A stretch of 64,000 bases of DNA, taken from contig JAQFVV010000022.1 of the NCBI GenBank assembly GCA_028023455.1, positions 9,505,100 through 9,569,099 of the forward strand, in the 5' to 3' direction. Made by a program: the position numbers and the translations under genes. Below the pieces are notes generated by a model. The model made no database searches. It was not told the DNA's origin and saw only the letters and a program-made list of their open reading frames with translations. Positions 11,201-24,739 of the stretch are shown in pieces. The DNA comes from Epiperipatus broadwayi (Eukaryota; Onychophora; Udeonychophora; Euonychophora; Peripatidae). Every line of letters begins with the position of its first letter. Within the stretch, counting starts at the first letter, position 1.

Positions 11201-14200
11201 TACCAGATGTAATGTCTAATAACATTCAAACTCCAAATTCAAAGTTTAAATTTTGATAATGCTTGAAATTTTTATCAAAAAGCTTAAAATTGTCACACAA
11301 ATTATAGATAGTCAGTTAGATATTTATTATTAGTCAGTAGATACATATCTGTTTATTGATATTTTGGGAATACTGGTTTAAGGCAAGTCTGGGTGTTCTG
11401 ATTATACAAAAAAAAATGATTACAATATATGCGACCATTATGAGTATTGGTAGATTAGTCTTGCTCAATAGATACATTTTGAGATTTATTCTTCTCAATA
11501 TTAGATTTTTTTCTACTAAATCTTTAACAGCAGCTCCACCTCCTATTCATCAGTGAATTTGTTTTGTCAAATTACTAATTATTTATTTCTAATCATGTAT
11601 GATTGTGTTTATAGTTATTTTTTGTTCTATTTGTTATTTGCAAATGATTGTAAATGTTTTGCTTTGTACAAAAAAAAAAAGAATAAATAAAATAACAACA
11701 AGACAGAATATGTAATAAATAATATTACTACAATCACTGTCCGTATATAATATTTCTGTAGTCCAATTTTCAATATACCACAAAGTAGAGACTGGTTTTA
11801 ATTCACAATTGTTCATGAAATATATGCATAGTTTGAGTTTTCTGTAATAGTGGATGTCTGCAATATTTTGGAATTGGGTTGATAGATATTCTATCAAAAC
11901 AAAAAAAAAAACTAATTTAGTACAATTGATTTATTAAACTTATATTCCAAAATAATTATGTATTTTCATAATACATTAATTTGTTTTAAATTTTGCTGAC
12001 TTATTGGTATTGAAATCCTGTTTCACCTACTATGTTCCATAGTAATCTTTATCCTGTATTTAAACTCCTCCAAATTCACATATATTTACATATATTTATG
12101 TATAGCTATGTATATTAGCATACATTAATATATGCTTATGTATATAGTGTATATTTGTATATTAAATTAAACGCAGATCTGTGTTGGCATCATTATATAT
12201 GTATGAACACACACACACACATATATATATATATATGAAGAAGCTCTAACGCAAAACTGTTTATTAGCATTAGAATCAATTTATTAGTTATAAATCTTTA
12301 TTTTATTAAAATGAAAATCTATAAATTTATTCACTATTTAGCTTTAAAACTCGCATAATTTCAATTCTAGAGGTGACAAGAATATATATATAGAACAGAA
12401 TGTTTACACAATTTAAATCTGTTTTAAAAGATTGCCTGTCTCTTGGAAAATTTCACACCACATGCACCTGGTTTAATTTGTGTAGGGACCAAGAACAGAC
12501 TTTAAAATAAGTCTAAAATAAATTTTAAGACAAAGCAAAATCATTCAACCAGCACTATTTTTTTTATTCATTAAATTTTGCTTTTGCCTTTTCTAAAATC
12601 TTAATGCAGAATTTTAAAAGTAATAAAACTATGTTAAATTTAAAGATTATAAACTTAAAATGGTAAACAAGTTAATGGATTTTGCAAGGGGGATCAAAGA
12701 GTTAATATAAAAAACCCAAATTTAGCAGAATATACTCTCTAAATAACCCAAGCACTTGCTGTTGGGAGCTATGCCCATTTTGACAATAAAAATGAGCAGC
12801 TAGAGGCCCCCAAATTTGCCATCTTTCTTCAGAAGACTGGTCTATAGGAATGGAGGAGTTTAAGACCAACAGCCTGCCAAGAAGACATCAGAGAACAGCC
12901 CACCTAGAGAAGTAACAGTGCCACTACAATGCTGGCATAGCCTCAGCTAAAAGATTATTGGTAATATTTCTTCCTGCAGAGCTCTTTAAAATAAATCTAA
13001 AGTTAAAATCTAATAAGTTTCTAAAGCTAGCTATATTATTGAATATTCACAATTTATAACTTCTAAGTGTTTTCTCAATAAATTAAATTAAACTAAACTA
13101 TATAATAAGTTTAATGTAAATTTTAAATGAATAATAATTGTAACAATCTTGCCTATTAAATGAATAATTATAATTTAGTAATTCTCCTAACCATAATAAT
13201 TGTAACCAGTTATTATATCTATACTTTTCTAATCTGCTGCCATGCCTATTGTATTTTATATCTTATTGTTTATTTCATTGATATTTATGATATACCATAC
13301 ATCAAAACAGAGATTGATGATATTAATAATTTAGAGAGATGATTAGAATCTCTCACATAATTGATTTATGCTGCTTTAGTAAGCATAAATCCCCATTTTG
13401 ATATCTATTCTATATATGTATATTTGGTTAGCCTACTATGTTTTAGCTTATCATTATGGTTTGCATGTTAATAAATATGTATAGTTAATAACTGCAAGAG
13501 TGATATTATAAAGCATATTATTAATAAATTAATTAAACCTCAAATATGCTTTCTCCTCCTTTGTTTCTTTTATAAACTATCCAGATTGAATCTTTAAACT
13601 AGATTATTGTAATGAAATCCTTCTTAGCATGTTTTAAGTATGCTAACTAGTAGCTGGAATAAGGTAGTTTCACAGAATGAAACTAAAGTATTTAGCACAG
13701 TAGTTTAGTTTTAATATTAATATTATTTCAGTAAATGTTACGAATGTGTCTTTACAAAGCACACACATGCAATACACCTTGCTATATTTCTTTGAAAATG
13801 GGCTTCTGGTAAAATGCCATCCCATTATTATTAGTTCAGACAACCTCTCTAGAACTGGAACATGAGGGTCCAGAGACAAATTTGTAAAGCTGCTCCAATT
13901 CCCAAACTAAAGTTCATATTGTAATATCAAGTCATATGCCCCAAGGGAAATGAATACTTGGTACTGAATCCTCTGACTAAATTACACTTTTGGGCCACAA
14001 CCTTTATTTAGTTAATGTAGCACCTTATTATCAGAAGCTTTGTTACAGACACCAGTTCATCCCTCCATACTATTATTCAGTTCAGCATTGATCTGAGCAC
14101 CAGATCTACTTTATATAATAATCTGAATAGGGAGCACATTTATTGCTCATTATGTATAAGTTAATCAAAATAGATTATATTTTGTCAGTTACCATTCTTG

Positions 14201-15389
14201 TATGATTTAACTCATCACAAACCTAGAATAGATGGCATACCATATTCAGGCATGATTATGAACTGCAGACATTAATCATAATAAATTTAAAGTTAAATGA
14301 TTTAAAGTGCATCCAAAAGATACCTTGTATCTAACTCAGCTAATCAATGTATAATATCTGTGAGTGTAAAATCCCAATGCACTTCTGTTTATATTAATGA
14401 CTTATAATTTAATAATTAAAGATATTAAAATTGTAATAATGTTTAGTGTGCTATTCACAATCCATTCCCAAATCTTATCCAAATCTATTCTATTTTAATG
14501 CTAATTATTAGTATATGCATTATCTCAGTTAATTGTTAATTTATTGATAATCCCTGAGTCTCATACCCCATCCTGTGCTACTTCCAGCTCACAAACTAAA
14601 TGAGACCAAATGTAACCTCATATCTGTCATCCATATGGTAGTAAATCATGGAGTGTTGATAAAGGAACTGAAGTGCGATCTGATTAGAGGTCTCAACCCC
14701 TCATCGAGATCAGCTTTGGGATAATTTGCCAAAACTCTAGATTTTGTTGCATGAATGTGCAAATATGACCATTACAGTATGATATCTAAGGATTAATGCT
14801 CTATGTAACTTACCACTATGGTAAAGCATAGAACTGAAAATCAGATTTCACTTCTTATGCTTCAACCTCTCATGTTTTCCCAATGGTTAATAATTCAATC
14901 ATATTTAAGAATTAGTAAATAAAGCTCTTATTAAAAAGTTTTTACATAAACAACTTTAAATAGTTCACTGCAAAGGTAAAACATTTCCAACAGGAAGAAT
15001 AAAAATAAAACATTAAAGTTTCCAACTGCTTGGTCATGAGCATTTTAATGTTTTTACTATTTTCTTAATCCTTTACTTAAAGATAGCTAGTTGTGCATTT
15101 ACTAAACAACAGTTTGATAGTTAGCTGTATTATTTGTGATATAATTCTAAGTATTGAGATAGAAATAGACCATTATTATTCTGAATTGCATTGATTTGAT
15201 CCCTGTGTTTTTAGAGTATTTAAATCAGCCATAGTAATATAATAAAAAAAAGAAATATTCACAAAGATTACAATTATCATAACATTTACATCAACAAAAT
15301 ATTTGAATTGTTAAAAAGTCAAGTAAAATATATTTATCCAAAGTCTGTCTGTTATTTATGTAATACATATTGGTTTTCAATTCTACATA
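11201..15389. other. Non-coding DNA, nothing assignable
   Basis: No gene or well-bounded element. Stretches at 12700-12960, 13790-14110 and 14520-14890 are less AT-rich than the rest and may be old repeats, but I could not match them to a domain or to each other. Short CA/TA runs occur near 12200-12235. Confidence 0.45.
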
Positions 15390-16130
15390 ACAAAAATTTC
15401 ATTTCAGTAAAAAGAGAAATAGTAAAAACCATGAGGGCAGCTTTTGACATTAAAACTAATTGATGAATATTAAAATCTGTAGTCAGAGCTTAATATCTGC
15501 AACACATTTATAAAGAAGTTAAACTTATTTATAGTATGTAAATTGACAACTGCATATAATATTTGGAAATACACAAAAAAGTGTTTAAATGCTAAAATTT
15601 TACTTTCATTGTAAATGTGAACAGTAAATACATAATAGCATATTTCTGTGAGATCTAATAGTCAAGGTAAAAGGAAAAATATGTTCAGAATTTGTAGAGA
15701 AATTAACTTTCCCTTAATACAAGTGTTTATGATATTCAGAATAAAAACTGCAATTTTATGCAAAAAAGTTCACTTTCAGTTTAAATGATGGACACTAAAA
15801 ATATAGCAGCAGCTTTTTACGCCATTTCATCAACCAGAATAAAAGAAAAATCACATGGTTGGAATTTAATATCAAGAATTAATTCCATTTTAGAAGTTAA
15901 CCATATCTTTAAGCTGAGTGAAATTCATAATTGCATATGACATTCAGAAAAAAATAAATTTGTGATTTTATGATAAATATTTATCTTTAGAATGCCAACA
16001 GAAAAGAATCCCAATATAGTCATCATTTTTATATTAAGTCTCAATTTATGAAACAACATTTAAAGAAGACAATTTTTTAATGAATTTCCTACCACATGTG
16101 ATGCAAGAAGTTTTTAAAATCTAACAAACA
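15390..16130 (+). repeat. Degenerate ~190-bp tandem repeats
   Basis: About four diverged units are visible. Anchors recur at intervals of roughly 165-215 bases: a TTTCATTTCAGT/TTTACTTTCATTG/TTCACTTTCAG block near 15398, 15601 and 15769; a GAAGTTAAAC/GAAATTAAC/GAAGTTAACC block near 15513, 15701 and 15894; and AACTGCATATAATATTTGG against AATTGCATATGACATTCAG. The similarity is low but collinear. It could be an old satellite or minisatellite. No open frame. Confidence 0.5.
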
Positions 16131-16139
16131 TAATGAATC

Positions 16140-16880
16140 TTTTTTGTTCAATTAATTTTTTAAACCAATATTCACTATATTTTTTAAAGATATGCTCTAG
16201 AACTTTTTTGGAATGTCATCTTTGTTTCCACTTTGAATTTCTTTTACTTAAAAGTGCAATTGTTTTTTGTAATCAAGTAAATGTAAGTAGATAATGAATT
16301 TTATTTTATTTTTTTCATTTAATTCATTTTTTAAAGTAGAAATATATATTTTCTTAACTAAATAAATTTATAAATAATGAATTTAAATTTATTTATTTAC
16401 TTTTTTATTAAATTAATTTTTAAGAAATATTTACTAAAAAGTTGCATCTAAATTATGTTAATATATTATTTCTAAACATTTTGAGTGACTTTTAAAAATT
16501 TCACAAATCTTTGAAGGGATTTAAAACTAAATTTTCAGAATAACAAGATACAACTTGTATTAAAATAAATTGTGTCAAGGATTGACAAACAACCATTAAA
16601 GATTATCAAGTATTATTTCCTAATCTGGTTTCTAGTTGAGAATTAAACATACACACATATTAAATTTAAAAAATACAAAAAAGTGTTAATTTCATACTGT
16701 TTTTAAAAATATGTAAACTTAATATTTTTTTAATCTTTTTTAAAAATAGTAAGCAATTCTTTCCATATTGTAAGTTACTTTTGTTAAAGTTTGTTATTAG
16801 ATCTTGTAAAAAAAAAAAAAAAACTTATTATAGTATAATTTTTTAAAACTATTTAAAATATTGCATTTAATTTTTTTTTA
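16140..16880. other. Very AT-rich non-coding DNA
   Basis: Homopolymer and AT-rich sequence, including an A-run near 16809-16823. No feature recognised. Confidence 0.5.
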
Positions 16881-16905
16881 ATGATTAACATTTTCATATA
16901 TATAT

Positions 16906-17833
16906 ATCATCACTGTCAACTATTATCAATCAACTGCAGGATAATGGTCTCTTCAAATTCAATCTATCTTCTCATATTTCTAGCCTCTCTTGTCCACATC
17001 ACCACTGCACTCTTTCTTATTTCATGCATTTATCTCACACGTGGCCTCTTTTTGGATCTTTTACAATCTCTTGGAATCCAGTTTAAGATTTCAACTGTCC
17101 ATCTATTATTATCTCTTCTAAAAATATGTCCAGCCCCACTCCATTTTTGTCTTTCAATTCTTTCAACAATATCAATAATATTTGTTCATTTTCTTACCCA
17201 TATATTGCATTTTCAATCTATTTTTGTTACTTTTAGCATGCATTTCTCCATACTTCTTTTGAGTGATTTAAAGTCTCTCTGTATTGCTCTTCTATTAAGT
17301 GTCCAAGTCTCAGATCCATAAGTAAGAATTGGTAAAACACATTTATTAAAAACCTTCCTTTTCAAACATATAGGCATATTTCCCTTTAGTATTATGTTAT
17401 TTCTACCAAAAGCACACCAACCCAGTTTAATTCTATGATTAATTTCATCCATTGTGGGTCCATATGTTGTAATAATCTGATCAAGATTTTTTGTAATTGT
17501 TAACTTCTTCTAACTCATCATAATCAATCCTTTATTTTCATATTGGGAAAATCCATTGAAAATTGCTTTAATCTTTTTAACATTTACCTGTAGTCTTAAT
17601 TTCTTACTTTCATCTGATAACTCTTTATACATTTCTTGAAGCTCTGAAGCATTATTTGCAAAAACAACTACATCATCTGCAAAATCTAAATGACTTAAAT
17701 AATCTCCATATATATATATATATGAAAAAATCTGAATTTTAACAGCTTTATGATTCATTGATGACTGTGAAATGGTATCTCGTGATTGAAGTGTTGTTAA
17801 TATGTGATAATCTATCCATTTTTGAGCAGACAT
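16906..17833 (-). pseudogene. RTE-like LINE, 5'-truncated 3' part (reverse transcriptase remnant)
   Basis: Read on the minus strand this is the last ~930 bases of an RTE-like (BovB-type) non-LTR retrotransposon. The frame at 17833-17510 contains the reverse-transcriptase catalytic box as LDFADDVVVF (FADD at about 17683-17672), followed by SDESKKLRLQVNVKK, the usual K-x-x-K block. The frame at 17452-17213 has LGWCAFG, then VFNKCVLPILTYGSETWTL, a signature of RTE/BovB polymerases. Further on, 17100-16930 gives broken matches to the RPRxRW and WxxxARD region. The element ends near 16906 with the motif CCTGCAGTTGATTGATAATxGTTGA-type sequence typical of RTE 3' ends. Frames are broken by shifts and a TA-repeat expansion at 17709-17722. 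The endonuclease domain is missing. The plus-strand open frame overlapping 16881-17321 is its antisense shadow. Confidence 0.88.
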
Positions 17834-20187
17834 CTTATAATATTTTTTTATATTAAATAATACATTTTAAATATTGTGAGTCATCTGAAATAGCAAATAC
17901 ATTGATAAATATTTTCAAAATGATGGGAAAGTTTTGTTAAAAGATGATAGTTGATTTTAAATTACAAAACTAAAAAGAATAATTCATATTGCAATATGTC
18001 ATGATCTTTTCCCATTTGTATTACTAATAAAGAGTTACTGTTTTAGAATTTTGCTTTTTAAATGATAGCATCTTCTTAATAGTCATTAATGCTTAATATT
18101 TGGGGTATAGAATGTTTTAAAAAAATCCTGTTATATCGAATGGAGAATGAAAGATTTTATTTAGGTTTTTACAACAAGAATGGAGAATGTAACCATACAA
18201 TTATCAAAACCAACTAAATAGCTTTTATTAAAATAGTATAGAAAGAAGAATAAACACTATCAGTTCTGGGTGGAAAGTTTGGCAGTTGTAGATTGAAGGT
18301 AGTATTAGTAAAGAAGTTAATAAACTTAATATAAAATATAACAAGTTTAGATAGAATGTTTGCCTTGACTATAATATATACACATAGAAAACTCGGATTT
18401 TATCAATAAAAACAAACAAAAAAATTAAAGTACATCATTAGTTTTTGATCATCACTCATTTATTTGCATTGCTTTAATTGATGTTTATGAAATTGTCTGG
18501 TAATGAGTAGAAAAATAAGCCAATTAATGGTGTCATGTAATAATCAGATGAGTCAGATTAGAGTAGATTTTTTAAAAATTGAATTACTTGACACAAACTT
18601 ACCTGATTAAAATTTATCTTGTAACTGTCACAGTAATTTGACAATAGAAATGTCATTAAATGTTTCACTGGTTTGTTCTGAATCTGATTGTATTATACAC
18701 AAGCATAACAGGTGTTTGTCATGTGGTGTTTATTGGCTTAAAACCTTTACTTTAACTATACATGATAAAATTGTGATGATGGTCACATCACTATTTAATG
18801 TATGCATACTGACTACATGACTTTTTGATTTACTTAAGAATTTATCATTAGCCATGGTGCAGAGTAAAATATTTATAAATAAGCTGTACTATAAAGTTAT
18901 GTTCCCATAACTTCAGATACATGAGAATTGTGTGTTATATTTCACATATTTTATACTTTCTATATGTACTGTGAATTAAAAATAATCAAATGGTGTTATT
19001 ACTCAAGAGTTCTTAAGAAGTTAATTTGAGCTGTGGATAAAACAGTGCTGAAACATAATCCATAAACGTTGAGCTTTAAAGTCTGTTTCTCTACCACTGC
19101 AATAAACCACACAGGATAAATAAAATTGTTAAATAGTTTATTGCTCAGATATTCATAAAAAATGCGAGATCTAGAAACATTAATGCCAGGTTGTGATTAA
19201 TAAACTTTGATCTTCATAATCTACCCTTCTCTCAATGTACCAAGCGACAATATAAATTGTTCATTTAAATCTAGAAGTATGTCTCTATAAAAAAATCTAA
19301 TGCTAAACTTCATATTGTATGTGGTTTAATAGAGTGGTAGTGATAAACTCAAAAATTAAAAAAAAAATTGATTGAAACTCTTCCATCACTTTTGATTATC
19401 AATTGCATATGATTTCCATGGTAAATGAGTTGATCATTTTATTTCAGGGCCATAAGATGATAATATATTTATTATTTAAAATTATGTAAATTACTTTTGA
19501 ATTTTTTATGTTAATTTTGAATAAAGTTCTTTACTTTCCTTGAAAAGAATTTGGCCATGCTTGGAGGAATTTGCTCAGTACATGGTTAATTTCAGTGATG
19601 GGGATTCATAAGCACTGCAGCACCTCCAGGGAAAAAATTAATTATTAAATTTGTGCCTGAAAATATTAATAATATAACAATCATTCAATATTTTGCATAA
19701 TTATTATGTAAATATAACAATTTAAACCATGTTTAAAAAAAATTATTTAAGCAATGTGTTGAGATTCTATTCAAAGGTGCTGCTAATTATGGCAGTGCCA
19801 GAAATGTCACATTCAGTGAATTTTAGTAAGTTCCACTGAGATTTGTTTGCTTTTATCAATATATAATTAGCACCATTGGAGTTTCTCATTGCTGCAGCAT
19901 CAATAGTTATTTGAGCACAATACGTTTATCTATTCTACTTCTCTTCAGAGCGAATAAATTTTTATTGTTTTCATTTAGGATAAGCAATAAAATGTTCTGT
20001 TTTTTTTGTTTTTTTTTGTAATTAACATTTATAAATTAACTATGAATATTTATTACAAAAAAAAAAAAAAAATGTAACAAAATAATAAAAGAAATATTAT
20101 TTTAAATATTTATCATGATGAGTATTAATATTGAATAAATTTAAAAAAATTTATAATTTCCCAATTATCATTATATGAAAAAAATTG
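17834..20187. other. AT-rich non-coding DNA
   Basis: No gene or bounded element recognised. A slightly richer patch at 19550-19920 mentions repeated GCTGCAGCA/GCACTGCAG-like strings but has no frame or repeat partner. Confidence 0.45.
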
Positions 20188-20271
20188 AAACAAAAATTAA
20201 AAATCGGTCTTTTAGATCTTTTATCAATGATTTGTATGGAAAAATAAAAGACCGATTTTTAATTTTTGTTT
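20188..20271. repeat. Perfect 26-bp inverted repeat
   Basis: The arm at 20188-20213 (AAACAAAAATTAAAAATCGG and on to TCTTTT) is the exact reverse complement of 20246-20271, with a 32-base loop. It contains CG, rare in this window. Could be the core of a MITE or a stem-loop; no flanking duplication was identified. Confidence 0.8.
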
Positions 20272-20829
20272 TCCTTGCTTACTTTTTGGCGGCGATACTG
20301 TAATAAAGTACCCTTAAAATTTTCACTGGCCTTCACTGATTGATTCTATTTTTTAAATAATACTTAGAATCTTGTAAACTATACTGTCATAAAATATATA
20401 TATTATTCAGAAATATTTTAATGTATTATAAAATAATAATCATTCCAAAAAAATATTTTAAAAAAATAATAATCCAATACTGAAAGTAGATTTTATAATA
20501 GAATTCTCTTTGACCTAATTTTTTTTTTTTTATGTTTAAAATTACTAACATTTCCTTCTTATTTTTAAAAAAATAATCTAATATGAAATAAATGACTACA
20601 GCGCTATTAGTAAATTATATTTCAATTTTACGTTTTGAATATTAACTGTTATCAATCATAATATCTTATTATTAATAATTCAGAATGTTTTGCAATTACG
20701 ATTGAGAAGTTTAAAATGAAAAAAAAAAGATCTATTGAAAAAAATGTTGCACTGGCAATAACAACGCTGATATAAATAATTCTTATTTACATTTCAAATA
20801 TATTTTCATTCGTAATTCTTATTTATTAA

Positions 20830-20990
20830 GGATTATGCAAGCAGATTCAAGTTTTGTTCCTGAAGACAAGCTGAATACTAGTCAATAGTATGCGATAATC
20901 AAGTAATAGTACTCGATCATCGTCACTAATAATTAACTGTTGATTGTCTCATTTTTGAGCTAATCATAAACTTTAAGGAGGCTTTACGTT
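20830..20990. promoter_or_regulatory. CpG-containing complex patch, candidate conserved non-coding element
   Basis: Non-repetitive sequence of higher complexity, with several CpG and TAATTA/GATCATCGTC/ATTAACTG-type strings in an otherwise CpG-poor setting. Similar wording (GATCATCGTC) recurs at 26508-26517. This is only a compositional hint of regulatory function. Confidence 0.2.
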
Positions 20991-21117
20991 ATTGAAATAC
21001 ATAGATTATATAAAGTTAAAATTATCCTTTCATATATATATATTATGAATCGAATATAAGATACAACAAATAATTAAAAGTAGTAGGAACATAAACAGCA
21101 AAATAAAATTATATATA

Positions 21118-21246
21118 AACAATGAGGATTGCCAATTCCTCAATAAGCTTTGTGATAAATGCTTAGCTAGAGAAAGCATTTAAAATATCTCTGTCAGAAC
21201 TCCCCCCCCACCTCTGACGATAGTTTCATGCTCTGGCACTCCTCAG
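21118..21246 (+). repeat. Dispersed repeat S, plus orientation
   Basis: Reverse-complement match to 50751-50887 along its whole length: AATGAGGATTGCCAATTCCT, GATAAATGCTTAGC, GAGAAAGCATTTAAAATATC, a C-run, and CATGCTCTGGCACTCCTCAG. No coding signal. Probably one end of an unidentified mobile element. Confidence 0.85.
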
Positions 21247-21465
21247 AGAGGTGCTACAGTAGGTTCAGACACTAGATCTAAAAACACCAACCCAAAGCCA
21301 GCATTTAACTAAAAGTTATCTATTGAGTGGAAAATCTGAAATTTTCAGACACCTACATGTCTTCAAACCCAGCTATCCAACTCAAATAGCTATATGGGGC
21401 TGAGAGATCTTCAGCCATACCAGTACATCTATTTGTATATATATAATTAATGATGTTGTGATACA

Positions 21466-21528
21466 ATAGTAGTTCATCCATCTACCATGCTTTGTGAACT
21501 AGGTTCAAATCCAGACATCTGAAAATGA
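21466..21528 (+). mobile_element. tRNA-like SINE head (second family), tentative
   Basis: Contains TAGTTCATCCATCTACCATG and AGGTTCAAATCCAGA, arranged like a decayed A box and B box. Shares the B-box region and following GAAAAT/GAATTAAAAT tail start with 9082-9140. Not a functional tRNA, as no acceptor stem can be formed. Confidence 0.4.
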
Positions 21529-22108
21529 ACTTATAAACTTGCTAATGCAATAAACCATTTATTATAAATCAGGAAATGAATATTACTGTTTTTAGTTAGT
21601 GGATGAAAAATTCAGTTCTTCATCACTTGGTAATTGGAATGCAGACTGAGTTGTCTTTTTTGCCTTTACTATTTATTATTCTATGGTGTATATTAACACT
21701 CTGCAGTAAACTGTTTAAAAATAGTTTTAGATTTTGCTAATATATTAAGTCTATTAATATAAAACAAATATGTGGTATATCCACTATAAAACAAATATTT
21801 TTTAAAAAAATGGCTGCTCTAATTAAAACTTTTTTTATAGGTATTGGTTAATCTAAAGGATTTTATTTTTGAAAAATTAGCCAATAGATCAATATTAGTT
21901 CCTTAATTTAAATTTCCAAAAATGAAAATTATAATAGGAGGATATAAGAAAATACTAAATAATTAATTATACTGAAAAACAAAACAAAACATGCAAACTT
22001 TATTACATCATAAATACAAAAATATTATCCAAATGTATTATCTTTACTGATAATCTTAATGTAAAAAAAAAGTAATATAAATTGTATTAGTAATAATAAT
22101 GTTTATAT

Positions 22109-22218
22109 GTTTTTTTTCTCATGTGTCATAGCATCAGTAGGGAAGCAAACCCACTAACCTGGTACAACTGCTTGTAAAGCAGCCATCGCTGACCTCTCGA
22201 CCACCAATGCTTGACCTG
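22109..22218 (-). mobile_element. tRNA-derived SINE, minus strand
   Basis: Main SINE family. Minus strand reads CAAGCATTGGTGGTCGAGAG, then the CTTTACAAGCAG anticodon-arm region, GGGTTTGCTTCCC (B box), GATGCTATGACACATGAG and an A-rich tail. Flanked by a 10-base direct repeat ATGTTTATAT (22099-22108 and 22219-22228), which supports retrotransposition. Confidence 0.9.
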
Positions 22219-22384
22219 ATGTTTATATAATAAAAATTAAAATCTATATTCTTGGTGCTAAGCAAAAATCTTTTTAAATATAATTTATCGCCTGTAATTT
22301 GTAGCACTTCTTGCGTTTTATTATGATTGTATAAAATTTATTGTTCATATATCTGTAAAATGTATTAAAACAAGAGCAACTGCT

Positions 22385-22500
22385 TACTCTAGTGCCATCT
22401 ATTATAAGTTTAATCAATGGTTATTAGTAAAGTGCCTGGCAATCAGTGATTATTTAAGCTTACAGTAGATAACATTTGAACAGGGAGCTATTTTTGGTTT
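22385..22500. repeat. Possible FB1-related inverted repeat
   Basis: CTAGTGCCATCTATTATAAGTTTAATCA is loosely inverted against TGATTATTTAAGCTTACAGTAGATAAC. A related piece (TAGTGCCGTCTATAGTAAGC with TTGTTATAGATAACATTATG) lies at 26848-26985. Confidence 0.45.
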
Positions 22501-24739
22501 CATCATATTATATGAGCTAAGGAATTAGAATATTTTTTATTTTATAAAATATGTTATTACTTCAGTTTACATTGAATGGATAAATAGTGTACTTAGTGAC
22601 AAAGGCACATTTGGTTTTGTTTTTTAAATAAAATACATTGAAGTTTTCTTTTTTTAATTTTTAAAAGCTGTTTTGAATGTTTATATATATATATATAAGT
22701 GCAGCAATCCACATTATATATTTAATAGTCTTTGCGGTATTTCATTAGCTCCCTTTACATATTCTTATTTTATACAAGCAAAGATTCTACACATATATGT
22801 ACATATATAAAGCCCAATATAGTATAGACATGTTTGTGTTTATTACTTTATTTGGAATATCAGTGTAGTATCATTAGTTTAAATCCTTTGCTTCTGAGCC
22901 TTTCCAAAGTAATGATTTTTTACTGAATTAAAAATTATTCAACAATATGTACTTTTTCTTTCCCTCCCTCATTATAAACCTCTCACATATATATAATATT
23001 TATATACTATTGCAAACTTAAATATAAATAAAAACTATATTGTATATAATAAGGTGTTCGTTATTTCTCTTGCCTTCTACTTTCTTCAATGAATATATTT
23101 CTAAAAATGTATTAAATTGTTGCAAAATTTGTGTCAGCTGATTTAGAGAGAATTGTCTTTCGTTCACTACTACTTCCCTTTTTTCTTGGAGAAAATAAAA
23201 CTAACTGAAAGACAAAATAGAAACATGATGCTCATCAATAAAGTTTATTAATTTTCAGATATTTACTAAATTGTTTTTTTCTTTAATCTTAATTTCAAAT
23301 TGATATATAAATTAATATTATATCATATTTATCACTTTTTAATATATGTGTTCAAGATTAAAAATTAAATATATTATTTAAGTAAATTGTAATTCATGCT
23401 AAAATTATAGTTTCAAAACCATAAAAATTTTCATACCTCTTGTGATTTTATAAAGTTAATGTGTTAATGATTTTTATCAAGATTAACTTCAGCAGTCCAA
23501 TTTAAATCTGATATAAAGCCATCTATTAGTCATTAATCACATCAGATGTTAAGTGCCAATCAAATTCTCAGATTAATATCTGATTATTAGTCTTTATTGA
23601 ATAAAAAGTACTGGATTGCACATATCTACTCAGATGATGCAAATATATTGTTTTGTCTTGCTTGTGCCACATTATTATTAAAATTAAGAGTGTTACTTTT
23701 TATTATCAGTCATGTGACACCTATCACTAATCGATAAAGTTTTCATTTTATTGAAAAAAATCCAATTCTTTTGTGGAAGGATGCGTGACTAATTTATTAT
23801 AAAAAACTGTTTTCATGAAGCTAATTCTCTCTTTATTATTATTATTATATGTCTTTCCACATATCAAGACTTTTTTCATTAAATTTTTTTGTCATTACTC
23901 ATGTTTAATATCTATGGAACATGCATGAAATCATAACACATAATTCAGCTTATCTGATTTGTTTACTACTGAATATTCTTAGTTTTTTCTTATGGCAGTT
24001 TATATCACTATTAATTTTATTTCTAAAATATACAAAACTTGTTGTCTAATTCAGTTCCATCAGCTATTTTACTCCTCAATTTCTCCACCCCCACCCCCAC
24101 AAAAAAACCATTGATTTAGTTGAAACTATATTTATAGGGGAATCTACTTTCCACTTTAACATTGTTAATTTTAGACATCCTTATTGAATAGTGTCATATG
24201 CATACAAATCTGTATCTCACATGCTTTAGTGCACTGACAGAATGCCAGACTTCGGAGTTCAAGATCTATGCATCCAGGTTTTAATTCTGTTCTTCAGGTG
24301 TACAAACTTTTCATAAATTTTTAAAACAATTAAGTATTTGATTATTTTTAATATTATTAATAAATTTGTAGTTGATTGTGTAGAAATTTATTTATATTTT
24401 GCCAAAACTTTTTTATAAAGTTCAAATGGTTAAAAACAAAATCAATTGACTTTGAAATAAAAAAAATAAAAAACATGTCACTTACAAAAGTTAATTATAT
24501 CTAGATTATGGGTCATTAACTCTTATTTGTATTAAAAGTTTGGTGCAACGCTTACAAAAACAAGATCTCAACATAATCAACAATTCATTAGATGTTAATC
24601 AAGAGCATGTACTTGTTCCATATTATTTTCAGTTTTTACAACAGTTGTCTTTGGAGCTGTTTATAAGCAGAAGATAAAATACATATTTGATAGTGGAATA
24701 TTTAATCTGAAGTGATGAAAAACAGAAACTTCATCTTCT
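22501..24739. other. AT-rich non-coding DNA
   Basis: No gene recognised. A (TA)n run lies at about 22682-22696, and 24199-24300 has a weak tRNA-like look. Nothing else bounded. Confidence 0.45.

Noticed and set aside
12700-12960. Coding remnant with HQRTAHLEK-like zinc-finger tail
   Set aside because: Only a few residues fit and there is no Cys pair before them; a chance reading is more likely.
16881-17321. 146-residue plus-strand frame rich in Leu, Ile and Ser
   Set aside because: Antisense of the RTE-like LINE remnant, whose minus strand carries recognisable polymerase motifs.
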